DNA of 19,842 nt. Source: JBLIOB01 sp047639575 (GTDB lineage Bacteria; Bacteroidota; Bacteroidia; Flavobacteriales_D; Parvicellaceae). The DNA lies in contig JBLIOB010000045.1 of assembly GCA_047639575.1 (NCBI GenBank), forward strand, positions 1-19,842, read 5' to 3'. Below, one piece after another: positions 1-7,400 of the stretch (the stretch's first letter is position 1; each line of letters starts with the position of its first letter). The position numbers were made by a program, and so were the translations under genes. The notes under the pieces are model-generated. The model made no database searches and was not told where the DNA came from. It worked only from the letters and a program-made list of their open reading frames with translations.

Positions 1-72
1 ACCATTCGTACCAGCTTCTTTTAAAATGCTGATTTTTTCTTCTTTGGTAAATTTCCTTCTTTTCATTGTCAT
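1..72 (-). CDS. IS3-family transposase OrfA, N-terminal fragment (runs off the window)
   Basis: The minus-strand frame reads MTMKRRKFTKEEKISILKEA, then GTNG, and leaves the window still open. The MKRRKFT..EK..IL.EA pattern is the typical start of the helix-turn-helix OrfA protein of IS3-family elements, which binds the terminal repeats; OrfB supplies the DDE catalytic domain. Two ATG codons (70-72 and 64-66) could start the gene. The second gives the usual MKRRKF beginning. Only about 24 residues are visible, so the call rests on this motif and on the repeat-like sequence just upstream. Confidence 0.65.
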   Translation of the reverse strand, partial: MTMKRRKFTKEEKISILKEAGTNG

Positions 73-127
73 AAAGATTACAGTTTTTTTTGTATAATCT
101 TGTCCGACTATTTAGGGGGCGGAAACA
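1..127 (-). mobile_element. 5' end of an IS3-family insertion sequence (truncated by window edge)
   Basis: The minus strand carries the start of an OrfA-like transposase preceded by a sequence resembling an IS3-family terminal inverted repeat. Read on the minus strand from position 127 it begins TGTTTCCGCCCCCTAAATAG and continues GTCGGACA. This has the usual layout of a TG start, a C-rich block, TAAA and a GGACA box. The exact outer end is uncertain: TG at 127 or TG at 133 are both possible. Only this end lies in the window, so the partner repeat and target-site duplication cannot be checked. Confidence 0.6.
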
Positions 128-180
128 CTGGCACTGCCCTCTTCTAATAACGTAAATGGAACATCAAAGGCCATATTCAT
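112..180 (-). pseudogene. 5' fragment of a small gene, apparently truncated by the IS3-type element
   Basis: A short minus-strand frame starts at ATG 178-180 and reads MNMAFDVPFTLLEEG before entering the presumed IS end, where it stops at a TAA inside the CCCCCTAA block (112-114). A good Shine-Dalgarno (GGAG, about 6 nt before the ATG) suggests a genuine translation start. It follows the 221-427 gene by about 40 bp on the same strand, so it was probably the next gene in that operon. The remaining host-derived part is only 15-18 codons and no family can be recognised. A chance ORF remains possible. Confidence 0.35.
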
Positions 181-220
181 GAAATCTCCGCTTGAAAAAT
201 TGAAATTAGCTTCTTAGCAA

Positions 221-427
221 TTAAGAGAAATGCATTTTAAATTGTTGCTGATCTGGATCAATTTGGTTCCAAAACTTTTGAAACAACATTCTTTTATATG
301 AGACGTCAGATAATTGAAAACTATACAGATCATAGCCTTGTTCGGTTAACCAAGTAACAAAATCATCTATTAAATCTGCCGTTAATTGAGGCATCCTTAC
401 TTCTGATTTAAATTGCTCGTGATCCAT
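221..427 (-). CDS. small hypothetical protein (68 aa)
   Basis: This is a 68-residue soluble protein without a signal peptide or membrane segment. It is acidic at its N-terminus and rich in aromatic residues (two Trp, several Phe and Tyr). I recognise no family. It lies 5 bp downstream of the stop of the secreted protein at 433-885 on the same strand, so the two are probably co-transcribed. The ATG at 425-427 is the only reasonable start; no strong Shine-Dalgarno is visible, which is normal for Bacteroidota. It could be a cytoplasmic partner of the secreted neighbour or an unrelated small gene of the accessory tract. Reality of the gene is supported by tight operon spacing only. Confidence 0.5.
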   Translation of the reverse strand: MDHEQFKSEVRMPQLTADLIDDFVTWLTEQGYDLYSFQLSDVSYKRMLFQKFWNQIDPDQQQFKMHFS

Positions 428-432
428 TTTAG

Positions 433-885
433 TTACTCTAGCCTCTTAAAGTCTACTTCGTTTGTTATCAGCGGCAGGCAACCTTCTTTATGATATAATT
501 CTATAGTTACTTCGGAACCTAAGGGTAGATCTAAGGGTCTTAAACTAAAAACCAAATTTGATGTTTTGCAGAAAACATCCGCTCGATGCTTATTGATAAT
601 TATATACTTAACGCAAAAATCATCAGATTCTATTTCGCTGCAATTTGATATTTTTAACTGCTGATATTTTGTGTTATAGTCGCCAATGAAGGTGGTCCTT
701 ATTAAATCCACACTTGCTTTTTCAAGATATGGCGATAACGAGTTTTCAATAAAAACAGAGTCATATCCAAGATTCTTCATTCTTGTCCGCATATCCTCTA
801 TCTCTTGCAAAGTTATGTACTCACCCTCTTGACTAATGCCTTGATAACTACATAATGCAAAAAGAGCTACAACTATCCATCTCAT
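433..885 (-). CDS. secreted hypothetical protein with FCV...GCLP C-terminal domain
   Basis: About 150 residues with a clear N-terminal signal peptide (MRWIVVALFALCSYQGISQ), so export to the periplasm or beyond is likely. A GTG codon directly precedes the ATG; I use the ATG at 883-885, though the GTG at 886-888 would add only one residue. The middle part is charged and probably helical. The C-terminal 55 residues share a pattern with the next gene upstream (927-1355): FCV, then I-x-x-N, A-x-x-C, an alternating hydrophobic stretch, IELYH and GCLP. Two of the cysteines coincide, suggesting a shared disulphide-bearing beta domain. No known function. The pair reads as diverged paralogues with different N-termini, one soluble and one lipid-anchored. 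Confidence 0.7.
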   Translation of the reverse strand: MRWIVVALFALCSYQGISQEGEYITLQEIEDMRTRMKNLGYDSVFIENSLSPYLEKASVDLIRTTFIGDYNTKYQQLKISNCSEIESDDFCVKYIIINKHRADVFCKTSNLVFSLRPLDLPLGSEVTIELYHKEGCLPLITNEVDFKRLE

Positions 886-926
886 CACTTTTGGTTTTAT
901 TATATTAAAATAACAAGGACCGTGCC

Positions 927-1355
927 TTAGATAGACTGAGGTGCTACTATGTTACCAACAGTGTCAGTTGGATAATCTAAGACATTTGGGTTTAGAATTT
1001 TCGGTAAGCATCCTGATGAATGATGAATTTCGACCTCAATATCTGGGGTTTCCATGTCTCCAAAACTTGATAAATCTATTTCAATTTGAGCGGACGCCAC
1101 TTCACAAGCAGCATATTCTCCATTAACCATTATTTTATCAACGCAAAAGCCAATTCCGCTTTCGCTAAACGGATTGTGAATAATAACATTTTTACCATAA
1201 TAATTACCTTTCAATATTATTACATTTGGAACCATTTCTGACTCTTCGATTAATTCTGGCTCTACAGTTTCGACTTCTAATTCAGTTGTGACTTGCTGAA
1301 CACAAGAAATAAAAACTAGAAAAGGCAGTAGAAAAAAATAATAGGTGATTTTCAT
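927..1355 (-). CDS. lipoprotein with FCV...GCLP C-terminal domain
   Basis: The 142-residue product starts with a lipoprotein signal (MKITYYFFLLPFLVFISC, lipobox Cys18), followed by a Glu-rich linker (about residues 22-42). The C-terminal part (about 56-126) contains NVIIHNPF, GFCVDKIMVNG, an EIDLSSFG strand and HHSSGCLPKILNPNVL. This layout, with an N-terminal NPF/NPY, a VNG turn, an EIDL strand and H-x-x-x-C-x-P-K-x-LNP, resembles an uncharacterised domain I associate with exported Bacteroidota proteins; the family attribution is from memory. It is homologous by eye to the C-terminus of the product of 433-885, 41 bp downstream. The protein is probably tethered to the outer or inner membrane. 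Substrate and partner are unknown. Confidence 0.75.
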   Translation of the reverse strand: MKITYYFFLLPFLVFISCVQQVTTELEVETVEPELIEESEMVPNVIILKGNYYGKNVIIHNPFSESGIGFCVDKIMVNGEYAACEVASAQIEIDLSSFGDMETPDIEVEIHHSSGCLPKILNPNVLDYPTDTVGNIVAPQSI

Positions 1356-1399
1356 TTTCTGAATATACTAAACTTTTCAGCTTGCCAGTCACTCTAAGA

Positions 1400-1906
1400 T
1401 CATAACCATTGCACATCTTTCTTCTTATGAACATCAAACTTTCTTTTTCGAGATATAAAATAACGCACGGAAACATTAAACTTGTTGTAATCAAATTCTT
1501 GACTGTTTCTAAAGAAGTTGTATGATGCCAGCGCATGGAAGCCCAATAATTTAATCCCTATCGTTGGTGCAAACGCCATTTGCGGTTTATTAAATTTTGT
1601 AGCAGCCAAAACATTAGCACCATAAGTAAACTTTGTTCTTCCAAATTTAATCCACGGCCCTGCTTTAAATCCTAATGAATTTGAATTGAATAGATATTCT
1701 CCAGTTGCAGATATTCCGAATGTTTTAGGCTTAACTAATTTAACCTGCTTCCATTGTTTCTCAAAGCCAATTTCAAAGCCATTAAACTTTCCTCTTTGGA
1801 CTCCGATCAATAACCCTGATTTAGTGGTGCTTATTGAAGGCAATTGAGCGTTGCAATTAATTGCAAGTAATACAATAGAATTGATAATTATTGTTTTTCT
1901 TCTCAT
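1400..1906 (-). CDS. secreted beta-rich hypothetical protein (possible outer-membrane barrel)
   Basis: The product has 168 residues with a signal peptide (MRRKTIIINSIVLLAINCNAQ, cleavage near residue 20-21). The mature part alternates hydrophobic and polar residues with many Gly and aromatic positions (GVQRGKFNGFEIGFEKQW, GPWIKFGRTKFTYGANVL), and a strand ending SVRYFI is followed by a basic tail. This pattern is typical of small porin-like or OmpW-like barrels, but the protein is short (6-8 strands at most) and I cannot name a family. It is the first gene of the minus-strand tract; its promoter should lie in the gap 1907-2301. The basic C-terminus (SRKRKFDVHKKK) is odd for a barrel, which usually ends in an aromatic residue. 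Confidence 0.65.
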   Translation of the reverse strand: MRRKTIIINSIVLLAINCNAQLPSISTTKSGLLIGVQRGKFNGFEIGFEKQWKQVKLVKPKTFGISATGEYLFNSNSLGFKAGPWIKFGRTKFTYGANVLAATKFNKPQMAFAPTIGIKLLGFHALASYNFFRNSQEFDYNKFNVSVRYFISRKRKFDVHKKKDVQWL

Positions 1907-2301
1907 AACAGTAAAGTATTTGTTAATCGAAAACTGAACAAAGGGCGTAAGATATATAACTCACAACAGTAGACAAATGTTGTACCATGAATTTCTAAAC
2001 CTGCTTAAATCCGGTTTCCTTTTCACGCACGGAGCGAAATAAAAATAAATTTATTTCATCTAGTTATTAACTTTTTGACATGAACTAAAAACCAAATACA
2101 ATTTGGTAATTACTAGAAAATTCAAATTAATGTTTCGAAATAATATTTTGTTTCAGAACAAAATTGACGGAGGCGCCCAAATATAAATACTTATGAACAG
2201 TCTAGTGCCATTGATTATTCTGGGAAGCCGTGTAACCTCATGGCATTTTATCGAGTAGGATAGTGTAGGACGCTTCTTCATCCTAACCTAAAACCACCAT
2301 T
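1907..2301. other. 395-bp intergenic region between divergent genes
   Basis: AT-rich gap between the minus-strand tract and the plus-strand adhesin gene, so it must hold two divergent promoters. No perfect TAnnTTTG element was found; TAACTTTTTG (around 2067-2076) and TAATATTTTG (2141-2150) are near misses. A perfect hairpin, ATTTTGTT-TCAG-AACAAAAT, lies at 2145-2164 without a T-run on either side. Shorter repeats of TAGGA/TCCTA flank 2255-2285. No credible ORF or RNA gene was seen. Confidence 0.5.
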
Positions 2302-5193
2302 ATGAAACGCTTGACATATGCATTGATCGTATTGTTGCCTATCTCTTCTTTTTCGCAATACTGTGATTCACTCACACCTACTTTCCAAGTTGACTTATCA
2401 GCATCCCCTTCTATGACCTGGATTAGTCCAGACACTAATAGAGTTGGAAATTGTTGCGGAACTGGTTCTCCTGATAAATGTATTGAATTCGAACTTACCC
2501 TTCATCCTGCTGCCGTTGCCATTGTGTTCGATATTTACTCTGGAGCTGTACCACCAGGTGCATTATTCTATCAAGTTGATTGCGGACCAATAACGATGGT
2601 TGGAGAGCCGCTATGTGTAAATGGCGCTGGACCTCACCATTTGACATTTTGCAAACCAGGCAACAATAATAACGAGTACTACATTCAATCTTTGGGAGAG
2701 CCCGAATTTGGTCCTGATATTGTTATTAATGATGGTTGCACAGACACACTATGGGTAAGCGGACTTGACGAATCAACGGTTACCTGGAATTCAATTGCTC
2801 CTGGTTTACCGGGTGTTTATAATGGATATTTAAGTTGTTCTTTAGGCTGCGACACTGTACATGTGCTTGCTGGCCCAGCCCCGCCTCCTTTTGTTGATTA
2901 CGAAGTATGCGGATATGGTTCTAACCCTTGTGACACCAGTATTCATTGTCAAATTATAAGAGTTACGTTAAATAGTACTTTGGCCGTTTCAATTTCGCCT
3001 ATCAATCCTGTTATTTGTTATGGTAGCAGTGGTATTTTGATCGTTGCCAACCCAAGTGGAGGAACCCCACCTTATAACTACTTGTGGAATACTGGTGCTG
3101 CCACTCAAAACATTTTTGTTGGAGTTGGGACTTACAATGTTCTTCTTTCAGACGGGTCAGGATGTCCGCCAACCTCTGCGATCATAACTGTTACTGAATT
3201 CACCTTAGCCATAGATTCCGATGCTGGAATTGATAAAGATTTGTGCGCTAGCAATTTACCTGTTAATTTAACTGGAACCATTCAATCAGCCAATGGTGGA
3301 ATTTGGTCCGGAGGATCTGGAACTTTCAGTCAACCAGACACTTCTTTAGTAAATTCCTACTTTCCATCTGCTAGTGAATTGGCTTCGGGTTTTGCAGAAT
3401 TAGTTCTTACTTCAACCGGTAATCATGGTTGTCCGGAATCCATTGATTCCGTTCTGATAAATTTTCATGAATTTAACGCATCGACTAATCTTACTTCCCA
3501 AAATATTAGTTGTTTTGGTTTTAACGATGGGCAAGTAGACCTAGCCCTTACTGGCGGGAATTTCCCTCATTCCATTCAATGGTCGAATGGGTCTACTGAC
3601 AGTACTATTAATGGACTTTCAGCTGGTGCTGGGCTCGTTACCATAACAGATTATTACGGCTGTGACTCTACCTTAACCTATACCGTATTTGAACCAACTC
3701 AACTTACTCTTGCGTTGGGAATGGACAGCATTTTATGTAACGGTGGCCTAACTTCTAATACACTTACTACAATTGGAGGTGGCTTACCGCTTTACCAAAT
3801 GACAATCAACGGAAATTCATTTTCAGTTCCGTCATTGTTCGGAAGTTTTCCGATACCTAACTTAACGGCAGGCCTTTACACAATTGAAATCCAAGATTCA
3901 AATAACTGTAATGTGAGCACAGCTTTCACTATTAATGAACCTTCGCCATTACTACTTTCCCTAAATGCTCCTGATACGGTCTGTTTTGATGCAAGTTATG
4001 GAGCTACAGCAAATGTAACAGGTGGCGTTTCACCATATCAATATAACTGGAGTTCTGGCTCAGCGTTTATGAATAACATGGACACAGCTTATCAGTCGGG
4101 CTATAGTTTCGTTCAAGTTATGGACCTGAACGGATGTTCAATTTCTGACTCGATTTTTCAATTTGTCCAAAATTTATCTTCTGACAGCTTGAACATATTC
4201 TCATCAGGAGATATTTGTATTGGAGACAGTGTAATGCTTTCGGCAACATATTCTGGCCCAACCGGCCCACTGAGTTACCTTTGGGCACCTTGTGGGTGCA
4301 TAACCGCTGGACCTTTTTACATGCACCCTACTTCCTCAACTACCTACATTGTATCAGTCACAGATTTATGTTTGAAATCTGTGAGCGAACAGGTAACAAT
4401 AGAAGTCCATCAGTTACCTATAATTAACTTGCCAACAGAATTGGATCAAGGGTGTGCGCCTTTCATAACTCATTACGAACTGGATTCGGCTAAACCCGGA
4501 TATATTTATCAATGGGATTTAGGAAATGGTAATTTGTTTACTGGAGATCAATTTTCGTTTTCGTTTACAGATCCTGGTACCTACACAGTCAATTTTCAGG
4601 TAACTTCTGCTGAGGGATGTACTTCTAATAACAATGGATCTAATTATGTAACAATTCATGATTCACCAGTTGCTGAAATATCAGCCAATAAGACTACAAT
4701 TGATATGAACCACCCAGTTGTTAAATTTGTAAGCACCGGCCCAGGAGGGATTAGCTACTATTGGGATTTTGATGATGGTACCAACGGTATAAACATTATC
4801 GAATCTCATACATTTGCTCAAGAAGGATTATACGATGTATGGCATTGGGTGTCAAATGCCGCTGGATGTACTGATAGTGCAAACATCGAGATCAACGTTG
4901 AGCCAGCTGTTGGCATTTATGTTCCCAATGCGTTCACGCCTAACGGTGATAGAGTCAACGATTTATTTTATGTAGAAGGCAGTGGGATATCGGAAGAAAA
5001 CTTTACCATGCTAATATTTGATAGATGGGGTGAACTTATTTATGAGTCACATCAATTAAACAGTGGCTGGAATGGTAAAATATATGGAACAGACACCCAA
5101 GTTAAAACAGACGTCTACGTGTATTCGATAAAAGCGAAAAGCGTTCTTGGAGATCATTATGACTTAAAAGGACATATCAATTTATTGAAGTAG
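2302..5193 (+). CDS. T9SS-secreted adhesin-like protein with SprB-type repeats, PKD domains and type B C-terminal sorting domain
   Basis: The 963-residue product starts with a signal peptide (MKRLTYALIVLLPISSFSQ). Residues about 20-220 form a Cys-rich N-terminal region (NCCGTGSPDKCIEF, GAVPPGALFYQVDCGP, HHLTFCKPGNN) of a type I associate with gliding-bacteria surface proteins. SprB-like repeats follow at about 228-298, 394-464, 466-546 and, weaker, 549-620, with motifs such as GGTPPYNYLW and ISCFGFNDG. An Ig-like unit lies at about 305-390 (GGIWSGGSGTF) and another at 635-702. Two PKD domains span about 716-785 and 788-867 (YYWDFDDGT). Residues 870-963 match the gliding-motility-associated (CHU_C, TIGR04131-like) sorting domain: PNAFTPNGDRVND, LIFDRWGELIYES, GWNG, VYVYSIKA, GHINLLK. 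The protein is predicted to cross the outer membrane by the T9SS and act as a surface or released adhesin. It is tail-to-tail with 5199-5867. Confidence 0.92.
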   Translation: MKRLTYALIVLLPISSFSQYCDSLTPTFQVDLSASPSMTWISPDTNRVGNCCGTGSPDKCIEFELTLHPAAVAIVFDIYSGAVPPGALFYQVDCGPITMVGEPLCVNGAGPHHLTFCKPGNNNNEYYIQSLGEPEFGPDIVINDGCTDTLWVSGLDESTVTWNSIAPGLPGVYNGYLSCSLGCDTVHVLAGPAPPPFVDYEVCGYGSNPCDTSIHCQIIRVTLNSTLAVSISPINPVICYGSSGILIVANPSGGTPPYNYLWNTGAATQNIFVGVGTYNVLLSDGSGCPPTSAIITVTEFTLAIDSDAGIDKDLCASNLPVNLTGTIQSANGGIWSGGSGTFSQPDTSLVNSYFPSASELASGFAELVLTSTGNHGCPESIDSVLINFHEFNASTNLTSQNISCFGFNDGQVDLALTGGNFPHSIQWSNGSTDSTINGLSAGAGLVTITDYYGCDSTLTYTVFEPTQLTLALGMDSILCNGGLTSNTLTTIGGGLPLYQMTINGNSFSVPSLFGSFPIPNLTAGLYTIEIQDSNNCNVSTAFTINEPSPLLLSLNAPDTVCFDASYGATANVTGGVSPYQYNWSSGSAFMNNMDTAYQSGYSFVQVMDLNGCSISDSIFQFVQNLSSDSLNIFSSGDICIGDSVMLSATYSGPTGPLSYLWAPCGCITAGPFYMHPTSSTTYIVSVTDLCLKSVSEQVTIEVHQLPIINLPTELDQGCAPFITHYELDSAKPGYIYQWDLGNGNLFTGDQFSFSFTDPGTYTVNFQVTSAEGCTSNNNGSNYVTIHDSPVAEISANKTTIDMNHPVVKFVSTGPGGISYYWDFDDGTNGINIIESHTFAQEGLYDVWHWVSNAAGCTDSANIEINVEPAVGIYVPNAFTPNGDRVNDLFYVEGSGISEENFTMLIFDRWGELIYESHQLNSGWNGKIYGTDTQVKTDVYVYSIKAKSVLGDHYDLKGHINLLK

Positions 5194-5198
5194 TAAGA

Positions 5199-5867
5199 TT
5201 AAAGGAACACAACTTCTGTTCTTCTGTTCATTGCTTTACCCTTGTCTGAGTCATTTGAGGCTACTGGTTTTGTATCGCCATATCCTTTGGACTTCAATCG
5301 ATTTTCTGAAACACCTTTCTTGACTAAGAATTCCTTTACTGCTTCTGCCCTCTTCTGTGATAATTTTTGATTTGAATCATCCGCTCCAACATTATCAGTA
5401 TGCCCCCCTATTTCAACTTTCACCGATTTTTTCAAATTTAGGTAATTCGCCAATTCATTAAGTTCTTTTGATGATGAACTTTTTAAATCTGCTGAGCCAG
5501 TTGAAAAATGAACATTATTAAGCGTGAAGGAGGTTGGCTCTTCAATCATAACGGTTAATGTAGCTTCTGTAAATTCCTCATTCTCTCCTAATGTTGGAAT
5601 CGAAATAGAACTATAATCTAACTCATCTCCAACACTCCGCACTTTAATGTCATAAGTTTCACCTTCCGGTAAATTAACTGAGCATTTACCATCAGGTCCA
5701 GTTACTCCTAATATCTCGGTTTTAGATGTTTGTCCGAAAAAGACAATTTGCTCACCAGCCAATGGTACTTTGTCATAAGTCGATACTTCAACTTGCATCG
5801 GAGCGGTCTTTTGTGCGTACATCGTAAACAATCCGCACGCCATTATAATCGTAAGTAGCATTTTCAT
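5199..5867 (-). CDS. OmpA-family peptidoglycan-associated protein
   Basis: The 222-residue product carries a signal peptide (MKMLLTIIMACGLFTMYAQ). Residues about 22-110 look like a carboxypeptidase-regulatory or Ig-like beta domain (VPLAGEQIVFFG, GVTGPDGKCSVNLPEGE). Residues 113-222 are a complete OmpA C-terminal domain: HFSTGSADLK, GGHTDNVGADDSNQKLSQKRA, RLKSKGYGDTKPVASN and NRRTEVVF. Asp158 and Arg173 sit 15 residues apart, as do the peptidoglycan (diaminopimelate)-binding pair of OmpA. The protein is therefore likely periplasmic or outer-membrane associated and anchored to the cell wall. There is no membrane barrel. The ATG at 5865-5867 is chosen because it gives the signal peptide. Its stop is only 5 bp from the stop of the convergent adhesin gene. 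Confidence 0.9.
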   Translation of the reverse strand: MKMLLTIIMACGLFTMYAQKTAPMQVEVSTYDKVPLAGEQIVFFGQTSKTEILGVTGPDGKCSVNLPEGETYDIKVRSVGDELDYSSISIPTLGENEEFTEATLTVMIEEPTSFTLNNVHFSTGSADLKSSSSKELNELANYLNLKKSVKVEIGGHTDNVGADDSNQKLSQKRAEAVKEFLVKKGVSENRLKSKGYGDTKPVASNDSDKGKAMNRRTEVVFL

Positions 5868-6267
5868 TTTCTTGGTTTTAATTTTTGACGACTTTGATAT
5901 CCGCTCTATTAAGGGAATTCATTTTTCTCAATAGGATACAAGTTACTTCAATTCTTAATGTTCCTATTAAAAGAAAGTAACCTTGGAGTACACTATAGCA
6001 AAAATGAACGCTCTCCAATCAGCGCAGTCATTTACCTTCGGTGACCTTAAAAGAGGAATAACAATTAAAGAATTTGTTAGGATCAGAGATTCTCCAACTA
6101 TCGGTGCTAGTGCTACCCATCCGCTAACAACCAGTGCTACGCTGTTTCTTGTATTAATTATGGCGAATATTTCATGCGAATTTTGATTGGGTATGACTTC
6201 CATACGTTGATAAATTAACGAGTGACAAAGCCAAGGTTGCATTAAGATTATTCTTAATTTAGAGCAA
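5868..6267. other. 400-bp region without a convincing gene; overlapping open frames on both strands
   Basis: This lies between the divergent OmpA-like gene and the cytochrome-like gene. Open frames exist on both strands and in codon register with each other: minus 5967-6275 (102 codons, hydrophobic, overlapping the neighbour's start) and plus 5983-6186 (67 codons, TTG start). Neither has a recognisable domain, signal peptide or good ribosome-binding site, and mutually open in-register frames are usually one ORF's shadow or both chance. A copied TAGCACT motif occurs twice on the minus strand within 6105-6145. Just before the 6268 gene is a perfect 18-bp hairpin, ATTAAGA-TTAT-TCTTAAT (6241-6258). 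A small non-coding RNA cannot be excluded. Confidence 0.4.
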
Positions 6268-6630
6268 ATGCGCACGACTAAATGTCTTCTTGTATTATTA
6301 GTCTTGATTTCTTCTTGTGCAAAGGATAAAACCTTAAAGGCGATTCCTATTGATTGTAGTGGTATTAATGCGGAATATCAGTTAGACGTAGTTCCAATCA
6401 TTCAAGCAAGTTGTGCAACAGGAACGGGCCCTGGAACCGGATGTCATGATGCATGGATCTTAAGTTATGCAGGATTAAGAGCAAGAGTATTAAATGGAGA
6501 CATTCAGCGGGTCATCTACGAATTAAAGTCAATGCCCCCCTCACCTAACTTCCTAGGAACCCCTGCTTTAACAGACGATGAAGTTGATAAAATAATGTGT
6601 TGGATTCAGCAAGGCGCTTTGGACAATTAG
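6268..6630 (+). CDS. lipoprotein c-type cytochrome-like protein with expanded C-X9-CH motif
   Basis: The 120-residue product has a lipoprotein signal with lipobox ISSC (Cys17). The rest follows the small monohaem cytochrome-like layout common in Bacteroidota lipoproteins: Y-x-x-DVVPIIQASC, then CH, then a YELKSMPPS segment, an LTDDEVDKIMCWIQQGA helix and the end. Cys49, Cys59, His60 and Met89 take the places of the haem cysteines, proximal His and axial Met. The unusual point is spacing: nine residues (ATGTGPGTG) separate the two cysteines, against two in the canonical CXXCH and, as I recall, often four in this lipoprotein group. It is either a c-type haem site with a Gly/Thr insertion or a disulphide-only descendant. 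It probably sits in the periplasm on a lipid anchor. Start chosen to give the lipobox. Confidence 0.75.
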   Translation: MRTTKCLLVLLVLISSCAKDKTLKAIPIDCSGINAEYQLDVVPIIQASCATGTGPGTGCHDAWILSYAGLRARVLNGDIQRVIYELKSMPPSPNFLGTPALTDDEVDKIMCWIQQGALDN

Positions 6631-6684
6631 GATTTAAATCAAATTAATTTCATACGCCTTTGCTTTCGAAAATTTTGGCAAAAA

Positions 6685-6709
6685 AAAAGGCACCATTGTA
6701 GTGCCTTTT
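6685..6709. terminator. bidirectional intrinsic terminator
   Basis: A perfect 9-bp stem AAAAGGCAC / GTGCCTTTT with a 7-nt loop (CATTGTA) lies between convergent genes. On the minus strand the stem is followed by a run of eight or more T, ideal for ending the 6730-7380 gene; on the plus strand the tract is a shorter TTTTC, still compatible with ending the 6268-6630 gene. Confidence 0.85.
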
Positions 6710-6729
6710 CTAAATTGTCTTAGTTGAAC

Positions 6730-7380
6730 TTACGGCTTCGTCATAGTTGCAGTACAAGTTCCTACAGCTCCGCCAAAAAGAAGATCTGTACTATCGTAGT
6801 TAAATGTTACGGTCATTTCTGTACCAGTAGCATTCATTGTTCCAGCTCCATCAAAAATGATGTCACCTACAGCAGTAACAATAGTTTGGTTAGGGAATGA
6901 TATTGCTGAACTACTTATTGTTGCTACGGCTGTTCCTCCAACTGCGTTGAAAAAGTTATCAAACATCAAGGAGTCAGGAGTACTTAACGCTACACCTTCT
7001 TGCGCTGCATTCATTGGAAATTCTATAGCACCACAATCAGAAGTTAAATTAAAAGCGCTAACATAAGTGCCTTGTCCAACAACGATATTTACTGTTCTTG
7101 TTGCCGTACCTGTACCGTATTCGTTTTCAGCAGAATAACTGATTGAATGTGTTCCGGTAGTAGTTGTGCTTGATACTGAACCACTAGTGGTTACTGTAGC
7201 GACACTTCCGTCAGGGTTGGCTGCCGTTGCTCCTAATTCTGTGTATGTACCTCCAATTTCGATCGACATAGGATTTGCTCCTGTTACCGTAACTGTTGGT
7301 GGGTTTTTGTCTTTTTTACATCCTACGAATGCAAAACAAACAACTAATGATAATACTGAAAGTGTTTTTATGGATCTCAT
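6730..7380 (-). CDS. lipoprotein with DUF5011-type Ig-like domain
   Basis: The 216-residue product has a lipoprotein signal (lipobox FVGC, Cys21) followed by KKDKNPP. Residues about 27-102 match the bacterial Ig-like DUF5011 pattern: PPTVTVTGANPMSIEIGGTY, LGATAANPDGSVATVTTSG, TTTGTHSISYSAENEYG, ATRTVNIV. The rest (about 103-216) is a Thr/Ser/Gly-rich beta-like region with two cysteines (SDCGAI and GTCTATM) but no family I recognise. It is presumably a surface or periplasmic lipoprotein; such proteins often occur as products of gliding or polysaccharide-related loci, but no such neighbour is present. Transcription ends at the 6685-6709 hairpin. A TACTTTTG -7-like element lies 21-28 bp before the start. 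Confidence 0.85.
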   Translation of the reverse strand: MRSIKTLSVLSLVVCFAFVGCKKDKNPPTVTVTGANPMSIEIGGTYTELGATAANPDGSVATVTTSGSVSSTTTTGTHSISYSAENEYGTGTATRTVNIVVGQGTYVSAFNLTSDCGAIEFPMNAAQEGVALSTPDSLMFDNFFNAVGGTAVATISSSAISFPNQTIVTAVGDIIFDGAGTMNATGTEMTVTFNYDSTDLLFGGAVGTCTATMTKP

Positions 7381-7400
7381 TTTAAGTTTTTTTAGAAGTA

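Noticed and set aside
1282..1536. Minus-strand ORF of 84 codons overlapping two other genes
   Set aside because: It overlaps two better-supported genes with signal peptides in other frames and shows no features of its own.
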